A stretch of 64,000 nt of DNA from NCBI GenBank assembly GCA_010093515.1, contig MU001685.1, forward strand, positions 289,851 to 353,850, in the 5' to 3' direction. Both the position numbers and the translations under genes were made by a program. The stretch is from Lineolata rhizophorae (taxonomy: Eukaryota; Ascomycota; Dothideomycetes; Lineolatales; Lineolataceae). Below the pieces are notes generated by a model. It was not told the origin of the DNA and did not search any database. It saw nothing but the letters and a program-made list of their open reading frames with translations. Positions 12,501 through 23,856 of this stretch are shown piece after piece; positions within the stretch are counted from its first letter, which is position 1; each line of letters starts with the position of its first letter.

Positions 12501-14856
12501 TGTTCGGCGCAGCCTGTTTTCCGCCATCTCACGAGCCAGCGCCGTTTTCTCGGCTGCCGTGGGATAGCCGTTGGGGGGCAGATGGCGCACGTCTGCTGCT
12601 GTGGTCAGCCGAGGGTATTTGCAATTACATCCCCGCGGCATATCGCTATGCGTTAGGGTGCAGAGCGGCCGCGAGAGCGACGCACGTACGACGCACGCGC
12701 GCTCTGGGCAGCCGGCAGCCGGCAGGGCCAAGGTGGCGCTCGGGATCGCACAAGACCCGAGTGGGCCTCTCGAGCCGGCTTCAGTCGACCGGGTACATTG
12801 TAGCAAAGCCGACGAGCGCGTCATCGTTGGGTTAGTCGGGGGGAAATAAAGGATCCCGCGACATGCCCCGATTAGGACAGCTCGGAATGAGCCGTCGACG
12901 ACGAGCTGGAGTCGGCATCCACGACTCTGGCGGAGCGCCACCGCCGCCTGGCGACGAGAGGACCCCGGGCTACGAGACGGCACCGCACAGTTCCGAGCGG
13001 GAATGCCCGTCGATCATGCAGGCCGCTAAGCTGAAGGCTCGGGAATTCCCAGGAATGGGTGGTGGAGGTGTGGAGGAGAGGTGCTGAAGTAGGAGATGAG
13101 GGAGAGCGCCACCGAACGAGTGCGGTAACGCAGCACAGGCGCGATGGCGGCCGACTGACCCCTCGCGGCAGAGGGCAGGCCCACAACGGGAAACCCCCCG
13201 CTCCACCTGTGGCCCAACTGGGAGCGAGGGGGCTCGTGGTTGCAGAAGGAGGCGTCGGGATGGAGTCCAGGTTGTGCCCCGTTCCCCTCGCCCGCTCGCT
13301 CCTTGCCCGCCTATTGGCACGCGCGGACGTTGGCGAGCAACGTCGCCTGCCAAGCCCCGAGCAACCACACGTCTTTGCACCACCCCGACCGGCGATGCCG
13401 TTAGGGCCCTGCCATCGCATCGCGCATTTGTCTTTCTGAATGTTTGCTACTCCGCAGGCCGCGGCATCGTGCAGCGCGCAGGTATGCACCGTCTCTTTCA
13501 GCTGCGGGCCCTTCGGCATCCCGCCGGCGCCCGTAGGGTCTGGTAAGCGTCGGCGGCCTGGCGATGGGGCGCATGCTACCGCTCTCGTTTCAAGCTCTGA
13601 CACCATGACACGCGCAGCGTCGCGCTCCTGGGCGACCGGCAGCTAGGCGCGCAAACGCCGTCGGCGCTCGCTCTACAGCATGGGCGAGAGCGCGTTCGCC
13701 CGCCAACCAGCCGCCGTCCTTGCCTGCAATCGGCCCCGTAAGTCGGCGACGAAAGCGTGGCCGCGCCGCCCGCGCAAAGTCGCGTCGTCCCGCCGCCTTC
13801 ACCTCCACCACCGCCGCCGCCGCCGCCATCACCACCGCGGGCCGGGGCCCTCTCCCCCCCCGGCCGTTCGAGGACGAGGTTTCGCAGTTTCGAATTGCGA
13901 ACCCTGGGGCCCTCGACGGCCGGATCATGGCGAACCCGGCCTCACATCTCGCGACCCCGGCCCGGACGAGGCTCTGGCGGGGCCCTCGCCGTTGTAAGGC
14001 TTCTTCCTGACGATCGGGTCAGTTGGCCCGCCCTGGCGTGGTGATGCCGGCCGCCGCGCCCACACCGCGCACGCCGCGCGCGCGCGCGCGCCCACCGCCC
14101 GCCAGCAATGGCCCCGTACGGTTTAGCCCGCCGCTAGAATCGATGTTTCCGTTTAGGTCGCCAGCGGCACCTGCGCGCTGGCCCCGAGCTGCCCGCGCTC
14201 TGGCCGTTCCAGGATGCTGCAGCCAAGGCGCCTCTCGATGCTGGCCTCAAACCGGCGGCAGCCGTTCCCTCCGCCGCCCCGGCCCGGCCTCTCATCCCAC
14301 CTTGATACATGATACGTACATTCTCAGCCCTGTTGGCCGTGTCGTTTGCGGTTCATATATCCCAGGATGCCCGCCATGTGGCCTTCCTCCCACTTTGGCC
14401 CCGTCGCTCTTTGAACCGCAAGCCCAATACGTTCCCTTCATTATTGGAGCAGGTCTCCCCGTGTGGTATTTCCTTGCGCGTACCTAATATTGCGAGAAAG
14501 GCAATAAGTCCTCTCGCCTCCATTCCTTTTTGTTCTTTTCTGTCTCCCGTTTTCCGCACGCGCAGCTGTCGCCTGTGCACGCACGCTCCCTCGGCGCCTT
14601 GCTCGAGTTATACAACGCTATCGACACTCCTTCGCCGCATCGGCCATCGTCCCCTTTTCTGAGGCCCGGCCGACGCTGTAAGTCGCGCCCAAGCTCCCTT
14701 GCGTGCTGTCCATCGCACACCCAGCCCGACGCACCTCGCCACTCGTGGCTACCGTTTTCGTCACGCGCGCCTTCCTGTTTGACTGACCGCCGCGCTTTCT
14801 GTTCGCCAGCCTTCCTTTTCGCCATCATCGACGCCTGCTCCGGCCACGGGCCAAAA
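9561..14856. other. gene-poor GC-rich spacer upstream of the Rua1-type gene
   Basis: About 5.3 kb without a supportable gene. From about 12.0 to 14.3 kb the DNA is very GC-rich, and long open frames appear on both strands at once. Their translations are Arg/Ala/Pro/Gly-rich, lack conserved motifs and look like GC-driven chance frames. The last 500 bases are pyrimidine-rich and probably form the promoter and leader of the regulator gene starting at 14857. Confidence 0.5.
9766..9793 (+). repeat. 14-bp tandem duplication
   Basis: The 14-base unit GACCCACTCAGGGC occurs twice with no spacer (9766-9779 and 9780-9793). It lies in non-coding sequence and looks like a recent small duplication. Confidence 0.85.
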
Positions 14857-17648
14857 ATGGAATTTAATGCGGTTCAACAGTATGTCGTCCTATAACGGCG
14901 GTAGCCCAATATCCTCTCCCCCCCCTCCAAAACCAATAGCCGCATTTCACCACGGGCGCTCCGGACTTGTTTGCCTTCTCTTTTCTGACCCGTCTGATTT
15001 ATAGATTCCGGCCGCCGTCGAGTACTTTCATTCAGAATCCCAACCGACATGCGGCCCAAATAATGTACTCCTATGGGAACGTTCCCGTGCAACAACAGCC
15101 CACTTCTTCGGTTCAACAGCCTCAGAGACAGCCGCAACCGGTGGGCACGTGGGCGGTCGGACAGAGTTCTTCAGCCTACCAATCATTACCGCGGAGCCAC
15201 GTTGGGAGCCCCAGCGAAGGCGGCTATCCCACCAGCCAACCTATGGAGGCCTCAAATGGCCCCACCTCCGTACCGACGACTGCCATGACGAGCCACCCCG
15301 CTTTCAACATTGTCTCTGAGCCGAGTATGCAGCAGCACGACTATCCACAGCGGCCAGTCATCGACACATGTGAGTTGAAATCAGTCATGATACGCAAACT
15401 CAAGTGTGCGGTTTCTAACCACCGAAGTAGCCGGCGTTTGGAATCAAAAAGGGTGCGAAGACTTGGAATTTGCTACTATTGATCCGGAAATGAGTGACTT
15501 CCGCCAAGGGTTTATCGAGACCGACGAAGACACGCCTATCATTGATCTACGACAATACCCAGGTCTTGAGCCTGACATGCCTCAGCACCACGGCATCGGG
15601 CCACGGCGGTCATCCGAATCATCCTTCTCTATGTCAAGCACTGGAGCTCTGCCCGAGGTTTCAACGTACGAGGATCATTCAGCGCAGGAGGCGGTCTCTT
15701 ATCCTGACTCGGACACGTGGAGTGCGTTGCAAGATACTCCGTCCATGACCATGTCACCGCTAGCCTCGCCACGTCACACTCATCGCGATCTAGTTAGAGG
15801 TGGAAGCCGCTCGCGAAACTCTCCGGTACCACACAACAACGTGCGGTCTTCTCCGTACAGCTTGGAGAGCAACCGGTACAAGAGATGGTCGACGGGCATG
15901 GCTCCCGGCCCGCGTTCTTATGATCAGTTTAACAACCGCTTTTCGCCCTATGGGGCTCGACTAAACCCTCATCACTCACTTCCGCCTTACGCGTTGAACT
16001 CCATGGCAAATTTCCAGCAACACACGCACAACATCCTGTACTCGCAACCTCACCACATGCAGCCGGGTAACCCGACTCTTTTCTCATCGGGCGAGCAGCC
16101 TTACCAGCTCGAGGTCCCACGGCCTCTTCCCTCACAAGGTCTGTTCCGCTTGCTGCAAAGCAATGCGGATAGACATTCGGGATGTTCGTCGCACTTTGCC
16201 GACCTCTCGGACCCGCCAGACTTGTACGCCTCACTCAAAGAGGAGCCGTCGGATCCTCCGGAATCGGATATGAACCCCTCGGACCCCGATCTAGTGCCGC
16301 ACGAACAAGATCTCCGCTTTGCTGGTGACTTGTACACGCCCCGGTGGGTCCGCGGACATGGCAACAAGCGTGAGGGTTGGTGTGGTCTCTGCAAACCGGG
16401 TCGCTGGCTGGTGCTCAAGAACTCGGCGTTCTGGTACGACAAGTCATTCACGCACGGTGTCAGCGCAGCCACGGGTGCGGCGTTCCAGGGTCCACAGGAC
16501 ACGAGGCGGACAGAGGGCAACCTGGACGTGTGGGAAGGTCTGTGCGGGTCTTGCGGCGAGTGGATCGCTCTCGTGAGCAGCAAGAAGAAAGGCACGACGT
16601 GGTTCAGGCACGCTTACAAGGTGAGTTTCAAAAAATTTCTCCCGATTTTATTTTAAGAGTGGACTTTTTTGTTTTGGTTTCGGGTTATCCTCCCGTGTGG
16701 TGGTGAGCTATGACCACAGCCTACTCCGTACCCCGACGACCCCTCCCCCGCAAACCCTGGTCGTTAGCGCCGTCCCGCTTATTAGCCGCATCCTCTGTCC
16801 GCGGCCTCGGGTTTCATCCTTCACCCCCTTGCCTCGCTTAGCGGCAGGATATTCCCCAAAATGGATCTCTCACACCCCGCGACTTGGCGCGGAATCTGTT
16901 GCGGTCGCACTTTACGAGACCCGTCTTTGCCGTACATGTCGTTACTGACTGAGCCCGCCTTGAAACGCAGTGCCACACGCATCCCAAGGTCAAGGACGGG
17001 CCCAAACGCCGCCGCGAGACGGGCCACCAGATCCGCGTGCGCGCCGCCTCGACGGCTTCGACGCCCACCATGTATCCCGTTTCCGAGACGGGCGCCGGCA
17101 ACCCCGGCATGGCTGCGGATTCATGCTGCGGCTCGGCCGGCGCTGGTGCCGGCTTTAGCGGTACTTCTTCCGGCGGCGGCGCAATAGCAGCGCTGCCGCC
17201 ATCGACGTCGACGATACCAGAGGGCGAAGCCGTTCTTTCTGCCGCCGACGCGAGCGAGCAACAGCGACAGCAGCAACAGCAGCAACAGCAGCAACAGTCG
17301 GCGGCGTCGTCATCGCTCGGTCTGTCACACGAGCAAGGTGGTCCCCAGGCGCACGGGCAACTGCAGGGTCAACCTCAGATCCAGATCGAGACCGAGGCGA
17401 CAGGGTCGCAGGGGCCGTATGCGCAGGGGCCGCTTCCGCCACCCCAGCAGCACCAGCACCAGCCGCATCCGCATGGTCAGGAACACCGCCAGCAGGACCA
17501 GCAGGACCAGTCGCAAGACCAGCAATTCCAGCACCCAGCGCCGACGGCGCAGATGCGGCAGATGCATCAAGCGCAGCAGTTGCATCATTCGCAGCAGATG
17601 CAGCGGGGCGACTTCAGTGGGTTGTCGACTTTCGCGTCGATGATTTGA
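14857..17648 (+). CDS. Rua1-type zinc-binding transcription regulator with polyglutamine tail
   Basis: Four exons: 14857-14879, 15005-15369, 15431-16620 and 16971-17648, giving 751 residues. Residues 1-430 are Ser/Pro/Gln/His-rich and probably disordered. The Rua1 C-terminal domain spans about 431-545: RWVRGHGNKREGWCGLC, a central LKNSAFWYDKSFTHG, WEGLCGSCGEWI and WFRHAYK-CHTHP. It shows the cysteine pairs 447/450 and 501/504 plus the terminal His/Cys group expected to bind zinc. The last intron (350 nt) cuts between Lys and CHTH. The tail has a CAG/CAA polyglutamine run and long Gln/His/Pro-rich sequence to the stop. In Ustilago, Rua1 activates the ustilagic acid cluster; related ascomycete proteins are mostly uncharacterised, and no such cluster lies here. 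I chose the 14857 start because its GTATGT donor, CTGAC branch point and TATAG acceptor join in frame; the ATG at 15063 is an alternative that would shorten the protein by 27 residues. Confidence 0.87.
17259..17297 (+). repeat. CAG/CAA trinucleotide repeat coding polyglutamine
   Basis: Thirteen codons, all CAG or CAA except one CGA, within the last exon of the Rua1-type regulator. They encode a glutamine run that may vary in length between strains. Confidence 0.9.
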
Positions 17649-19679
17649 TGGGTCTGTAGATGTGCACGGGCGTCCAATGCCATGCTTTCATTTGTGCGAC
17701 GCGCCTTGTTCGCACATCGTTATTTTTTCTTTTTTCTGTGCTTCGTTTTTCTGTCTTCCTGGCTTGTAGAGTCTGAGGTTGCGTGTGACTCTGTCATCGC
17801 TCCTGCTTAATATCGTTTTGTTCTTTTGATCTTTACGGTCTTGGAATTATACCCCAGTCGCTCGTTTTCTTTGTGTCTTCACTTGCTCGTCTCGGTCACC
17901 GAAATACCCTGTCACTCCTTTCCTCTTGATTTTGCATCTACACTGCGCTTACCTAGCACTGCGCAAATTACTTGATATATTTAGCGCGTTATCTTCCATC
18001 TCTTCTCAACAGCATTTCTTTTGTCATTTTGCTACGTTCATGTCCAGCATCGTCCGCATTCGGGGCGAATGGTTGGGGAGTTGAGATCGCAGTGCACATG
18101 TCTCGGCGTTTGCTTTTGCGGGACTGGGTTGTTGGGATAATCCTTTAACGGTTGGTGTCTTCCGGTCCGATTGGTGTTAGCCGATGTATATGTGTGCGCG
18201 TTGATTCAATTCTGCTCCCCGCTTCTTCGAACCCTTCCCTTTTTTGGCTTTTTTTTTTTTTGCTACATTCCTTTTATTATTTTTGGCTTCCTCTTTCGGA
18301 TAATGCTCAGAACGTGCGGCAGAACGTGAGTGAGTGTGGAGGTTGCGTGGCTTCGTTGCTCACGACGTTACGATAATTTTCGGGTGGCTTCTCGGTCGGG
18401 TGGAACGGAGCTGGTCGGTTGGGTTTCGACTCCGGCTTTTGCATGTTGCGAGGTCGGGGGCTAGGTGGGAGGGTTGCTCGGCTCGTTCTGGTTGCTGTGT
18501 TTTGATGCGACTATAGTACGCTGAGAGCGCCCTTGTTTTGAGATTTGCATAGTATGCCAGAAGAGCAGGCCGTAGAATGGACGGCAATGAGAGAATGATC
18601 TGTGCGTTTTGCTTTTAGCAATTATGTTTTCGAGAATGGTATTCAATGGAGGATTTTTAAGAAATAGGTACTTAATGAGAAGACAAACCTCTGCTATATT
18701 GTCCAATGATGAAATTTAAAAATAGAACCTAGTTGTGTTCGTTCCGTTGATATGAGTTTATCAAACCAAGATGAGGTTGCTCTCGGGCGCGATGTTGATG
18801 CAACAGGGATACGGTCGCTTGGATATTCTGAGATGTTACTGGATGAAGAAACCACTTTCATAGGCTGGGGAAATAGAAGCGGGAAACAGGAACAAATGAA
18901 ATGTAATGTCGAAGCACAGAAGCTGGAACAGGCTGCTAAAGTAGGATGAGTCCTCGCGAATGAAGAGTGAACACCTTCAAAATTTGATGTCCTAAGTAGT
19001 GTAAAAAGGAATACTTCGTGGAGCACATTTGTAGAGTGAGATCGTAACTATAAGAACTTTATGGGAAGTTAAAACGCGTAGGTGCGAAAATTGTTATCAA
19101 TGCTAGTAGTACGTCGTTAAACCAAAACGATTCTAAATCACAAATCCTAATTCAAGAGGCGAGGATGAGCCTATAGCCCTCCTCGCCACTCGCTCCACTC
19201 ACAAAAGGGGTCAGCTCCGTGGGCTTTTATGTCTCGCTCCGGTTCACCTCACTCGACAGTAAAAGGTCGACGCAGCTTCTCTCTACCAGGAAATTATCTA
19301 AGGTTTGCTTTATACTTTGCTTAATTACTTAATAGTTAAATTTTGAGGCAGTATCTATATATAAAGTAGTAACCGCATAGCAACGATAGAGGCTATAGTT
19401 CTACGTGTATAACCATAGATTACCACATTTTCATTGCTGCACTACCCTAGCCTTTATTAAAACGCTGCTATCTTACTATCACTACTACGCTATGCTCTTA
19501 CTATTACAGCCTTCCCGTCTTTGCTACGGCCTCGTTTTCATTATTATAGCATCGCTAAACATAGCGCTGCCATGGAGGATCCATGACCACATACCGGCTG
19601 CACCGCTGTCTAAAAAAGATCTCTTTTCGTTCTTGTTACAAGTTCTTCTGCTTTGCTCTTGCTCCAGACTGGTACTGTG
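17649..19679. other. 3' flank and AT-rich spacer
   Basis: The first 700 bases are T-rich 3' flank with long T runs near 18240-18262. From about 18.6 to 19.6 kb the DNA is AT-rich, with many TATA and TTAA words and no coding frame I would defend. The composition resembles the block at 8.8-9.6 kb and suggests old decayed repeat DNA next to the nuclease-like remnant. Confidence 0.45.
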
Positions 19680-20401
19680 TCTGCTAAGTCGATGAAACGT
19701 ACGCTTTACCTTGACGGAACTGCGCCTCTTACATTGAAGACGCCCGCTGTAGTTCCCATACAAGACGGTGCGAGCCGTGCGGAAGCCGTACACCAGTGGG
19801 CCTGCGACTATAAACCTGCACGAGACGTGGAAATGTCCCATAGCGACGCATCCGCATCCGCCAGAGGATGGAGGGGAAGGAAGCTCGCGGAGCGACAGCG
19901 ATCACGAAGCCCATGTGAGGACACGCCGCAGTGCCCGGACCTAGACAGGGGCAATGCGAAACTCTTCGCGGACCAGTACCCAGATGCATCGGAGCCCGTT
20001 GCGTAGCAGGTTGAGGCGCCTTTTTCAGCAGCACTTGCGACCAAGGAGGAGGCACGGTGAATTGAGGAGCTTGCGAGCAAGTACCAGGCTCGGTGCGGAG
20101 AGCATTCGAAGGATAACACCGCGCATGAAAGTGTTTGGCGGAGTGAGATTTGGTCACTCATGGGGCCACTGAGCAGGCTATAGACGAGCTTGTCCTCCCT
20201 AATACGCCCATACTCAGCCCAAACGAGACCTCATTTGTGACTCTTTCAGCCGTGCAATTCCAAACTAGGCGTCACCGTTGGGGTCGGGGCTTGGTAGGTT
20301 TCGCAACAGGATTGTGGTTGGCTGGACAGCTTGACGGTGTGGAGCCGCGGAGGTTGAGACAGATAGCGGATGCTGGAAAGTACTACATTGATTTCGAATA
20401 G
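19680..20401 (+). pseudogene. decayed remnant, possibly a fungal PD-(D/E)XK nuclease-like protein
   Basis: A coding-like stretch with acidic and Ser/Arg-rich N-terminal text, then LFADQYPDASEPVA, ATKEEAR, IEELASKYQARCGEHSKDNT and HESVWRSEIWSLMGPL. These follow the order and wording I associate with the fungal PD-(D/E)XK nuclease-like family: a pre-domain Asp/Pro-rich segment, a Glu-Ala-Arg helix, then the W..E/I.W..L...L helix leading into the fold. A further trace, LPNTPILSPNETSFVT, lies in another frame. The reading frame is broken in several places and no start or full catalytic core remains, so it is dead. Intact members are common in fungi, multicopy and of unknown role. The assignment is by memory of wording and could be wrong; a lineage-specific gene with unusual introns is the alternative. 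Confidence 0.35.
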
Positions 20402-21144
20402 TCGGTTAGCGTGGATTATCTTAAACCCGCTCGTTCTTTCTATGATCTTGCTTTGATTACTCACAGATGGCGCCGCCAGCACGGTTGCATGCAGCAGGGT
20501 CCAATTCCAGATTCATGCCATCCAATCGGCGACTCCAGCCAATGAGCACGCCGATATTTGCCGTCATCCGAACCATCCACGCTTCCAAATAGCCAAAGTG
20601 GCCCCAAAGCACATGGCGGACTAAATTTGTGGCATTCTAGCCCAGTGCAAGGGCCGTCGCCAGTCGTCAAGGCTCCGACGAATGCCCCGCACCCAGCCCG
20701 CTGTGGCGGCTTCGACGACGTAGATCCCGCCTATCACTGCAAGGGGACCCATTACTAAAGGCACTCATGCGAGTTGTCAGCGAGGCTTCGTCTACCACTG
20801 GACTAGAGCACAATTGTCAACAGGCTGAGAAAGCCGTGCCAGCTAGCGAAGGTTCCCGTGCTCCGAAAGTGTTCTCGATGGATGGGTAGTTAGCCCAGGC
20901 TAGTCCTGAAGAATTGATGGAGTTGGGCATTGTTGAAAGTGTGGGATGCAAGGAAGGAGATCAATAATCAGCCACAGTTGTTTCCAGTGCCTATAAATAC
21001 AGCCATATGCCCATGACTCGTGGGTTGACAGACTAGCATCATTAATACTGAACCCTTTCAAGTGTTCCTAATCTACGACTGAACTGTGTCTTTCAAAACT
21101 AGCAGCTTCAAGACTGTAGAGTTCCCGAACATCCATACATCGCC
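20402..21144. other. spacer and promoter of the catalase-like gene
   Basis: No gene is supported. The right end holds the promoter of the peroxidase gene, with a TATA-like box and a pyrimidine/A-rich leader of roughly 120 bases before the start codon. Confidence 0.5.
20992..20999 (+). promoter_or_regulatory. TATA-like box of the catalase-like gene
   Basis: TATAAATA lies about 150 bases upstream of the start codon at 21145, and no other TATA motif stands closer. This is the same spacing as in the sugar porter gene of this window. Confidence 0.45.
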
Positions 21145-22259
21145 ATGCCTCTTCCCGACGACCCTAAGCTCGTTCAGCTCGGCGAGGACTTTATAGCGCA
21201 GCTACAGTCCATGTTTGGCAAGCACCCTGGGTTCCGTCCCGGTGAGTACTCACCACCAACCGAGTCCCATTGGAGACATGCACTTGATTCAATCACTGGC
21301 CCACTGGCCCTATCCACCACCCTTCCACCCTTGGAATTCCGCATCTGCCCCAGCATCAACCGTGCCACTTTTCACTAACACACGTTCTCTCCCCACCCAC
21401 CACAGCCCACGCCAAGGGCGTAATGTTAACCGGCACCTTCACGCCCACCCCGGCCGCCGCGACTCTTAGCACCGCCCCCCACTTCAACAACCCCAGCACG
21501 CCCGTGACCGCGCGCTTCAGCAGCAGCACGGGGATCCCCGCGCTCCCGGACACCGACGCCAACGGCAACCCGCGCGGGCTCGGGCTGCGCTTCGAACTCG
21601 GCCCGCACCAGCACACCGACATCATCGCGCACTCGACGCCGGCGTTCCCGGCCAAAGACGGCGCCGAGTTCCTCGCGCTGTTCCGGGCCATCGCGGCGAC
21701 GGGCCCGGGCGCGCCCGCGCCGTCGCCCGTCGAGCAGCACCTCGCCGCGCACCCGTGGGCGCTCAAGTTCGTGACGGCGCCGAAGCCGAGCCCGGCGAGC
21801 TTCGCGACCGAGGCCTTCTACGCGCTCAACGCCTTCAAGCTGGTCTCAGCGGGGGGCAAGGAGACGTTCGTGCGGTACTCGATCCTGCCGGTGGCGGGGC
21901 AGGCCCACCTGGATGACGCAGCTACGGCGGCTATGGAGCCGAACTACTTGTACGATGAGGTGCCGAAGCGGCTGGCGGAAACGGGGCCGTTCGGGTACAA
22001 GATCGTCGCCCAGGTGGCGGCTGATGGCGACGTGACGGACGATGTGACGGCGGAGTGGCCGCCCGAGAGGGAGGTGGTTGAGTTGGGCACCGTTATGTTG
22101 GAGAAGGTCCTCGAGGGCTACGAAAAAGAGCAGATGCATATCATTTACGATCCGATCCCTAGGGTGCAGGGGATTGAGCCGAGCGCGGATCCGTTGCTCG
22201 AATTCAGGGCTGCCGTGTATCTGATTAGCGGGAGGCAGAGGAGGGCGGCGGAGAAGTAA
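21145..22259 (+). CDS. small catalase-related heme peroxidase (SrpA-like)
   Basis: Two exons, 21145-21241 and 21406-22259, give 316 residues. The protein has the reduced catalase core of the catalase-related peroxidase group. It shows the distal-side AHAKG (His34), the strand VMLTGTFTPT, an NNP.TPVTARFS segment, RFELGPHQHTDIIAHSTPAF, and a C-terminal EFRAAVYLIS with the R-x-x-x-Y (Arg300, Tyr304) that places the proximal heme-ligand tyrosine. At about 316 residues it is far shorter than ordinary catalases (about 500 or more) and matches the short family. No signal peptide or peroxisomal SKL end is present (it ends AAEK), so a cytosolic place is likely. Family members use peroxide to oxidise organic substrates and are thought to help in oxidative-stress defence; the substrate is unknown. 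Codon use in exon 2 is strongly GC-biased. Confidence 0.9.
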
Positions 22260-23856
22260 GAGCGTATGTGCGGGTATAGAATTGATGGATGTTGACTAAG
22301 GGTGCTCATACTTGAGATAATGGGGACAGGATTACAGTTGCCTTGAGTGAGCCGCCGTTAAGCTTCAAAGTATCATCCGCATAGTTGAACAGAAAACGTG
22401 TCCTAAAAAGCTGCCCGGGATCGTGTTTATTGCGAATTCGCCCTCACTCCTTTCAATGAATGGCTGGGAATCAAAGCAAATGTAGTCGGTACGATATTGA
22501 CTCCCATATTTAATAAAATCAGTGAAAGCTCTGAATATAAACACAGAACAGGAATAACCAACTACTTCAAGTATGACAAGGCACGGTGCCGGCTTAAGCC
22601 AAAAAAGATCCAGTCTTGTCCAAGGTTCTTGCATAAGTACGGCGCCCCCCATCACATATCAAGTCAATTTCTCCTTCATCTCTAAAATTAATCTCACCAA
22701 GCCAGTAGTTCTCGGGGAAAAGTAAGTAAATAAGAAAAAGGTCCCATTACGCTTCATCGAGCTAGACCCCGACTAATCCTAGCTAGCCCCCACTTGCCAG
22801 CAAATCAGGCATTCACAGGACCCTTGCGGGCAGTCTGGAACGAGCCTAGCCAGTCTATCCCGCGTTCGTTCACCCAACATCACTCACTACCAACACAAGC
22901 GAAGAAAGAAAGGGATGGGAAAGAGGAAGGAAAATAGTGTCCCAAAGTCTCACAAGGGGAAGCAGAGGAAAGCTGGGAGACTTAAGAAAAAAGAGGAAGA
23001 AAGGTAAAAAAGAGATAAGTGGGGAGAAACATGAAAAGAAAGGCTATGATGCCAGAACACGGAAAGAACAGCCAGTCTATGATGCTTTCAATCTCAAGCA
23101 ACTTCTACAACGGTCCAGCATCCGGCCCACCAATCTTAGCTCCTCCTAATCTCTCGAGGCCCATCCTCTGCTCCTTTTGCGCTCTCGTGTCCCCCACGTC
23201 CATCGCCATCCAACCAAGCAAGTCACCCCTCGAGCTCGCCGGGGCAAACCGTGTTCCTTACCCTAAAGCCAAAACAAAGCTCATAAAGCAGATGCTTTTA
23301 TCGGCCAAAGACAATCAAAGAGCGTGAAATGAACATGTACGGCAAGGAAGACCGGCCGAAAGGGAGCAAGAAAGACGCATACCTTTTCTTTTCGGTGAGA
23401 AATATGCACACATCGAAAAGAGAACAAGCTCCGCAAAGACGGATTCCAACAACGCAAAAAGAAAATAAAGAGAAACGCCTAGCAGAATGTAAGAAGATAC
23501 GGACAGAGAAGATGTGAAGTGCCGGAAGTGCAGGTACGGGACCGAGGACGCTGATCGACCGGGGATCCGAAAGCTGCGAGTCCAAGAAGCGAAGACGGCA
23601 GAATCAACCAGTACCAGCAGCATTACCAACGATATTACCGTTCTAACCGACTACGCTTGCGGAAAGGAAGATTACAACCTTCGGGCGAGACGAGACAAAG
23701 CTCCTGCGCTCCCGTTGGCCGTGCTGCTCGGCTCGACTTGACTCGACGACTCGACTCGACCCGCCTCGCTTCATCCGGACGACCTCGAATCCCCAGCCAA
23801 CCCGCCGCTCCCCGCAAAAGCATCTTCAAGTACGCACCCCGCGTTTGTACTGCCCT
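22260..23856. other. convergent spacer between catalase-like and TPR-J genes
   Basis: Both flanking genes end into this interval, so it should hold two 3' UTRs. The part at 22.3-22.75 kb is AT-rich. At 22.9-23.55 kb the plus strand is unusually purine-rich (AGAAAG-type), and CGACT-type words recur near 23730-23765. No coding frame is convincing. Confidence 0.5.

Noticed and set aside
12872-13606. 244-codon open frame on the minus strand
   Set aside because: GC-driven frame with Arg/Pro/Ser-rich random text, overlapped by other long frames on both strands; no motif, no splice partner.
18600-19650. AT-rich block as a transposon
   Set aside because: No terminal repeats, target duplication or transposase/polymerase traces could be recognised; only composition suggests repeat origin.
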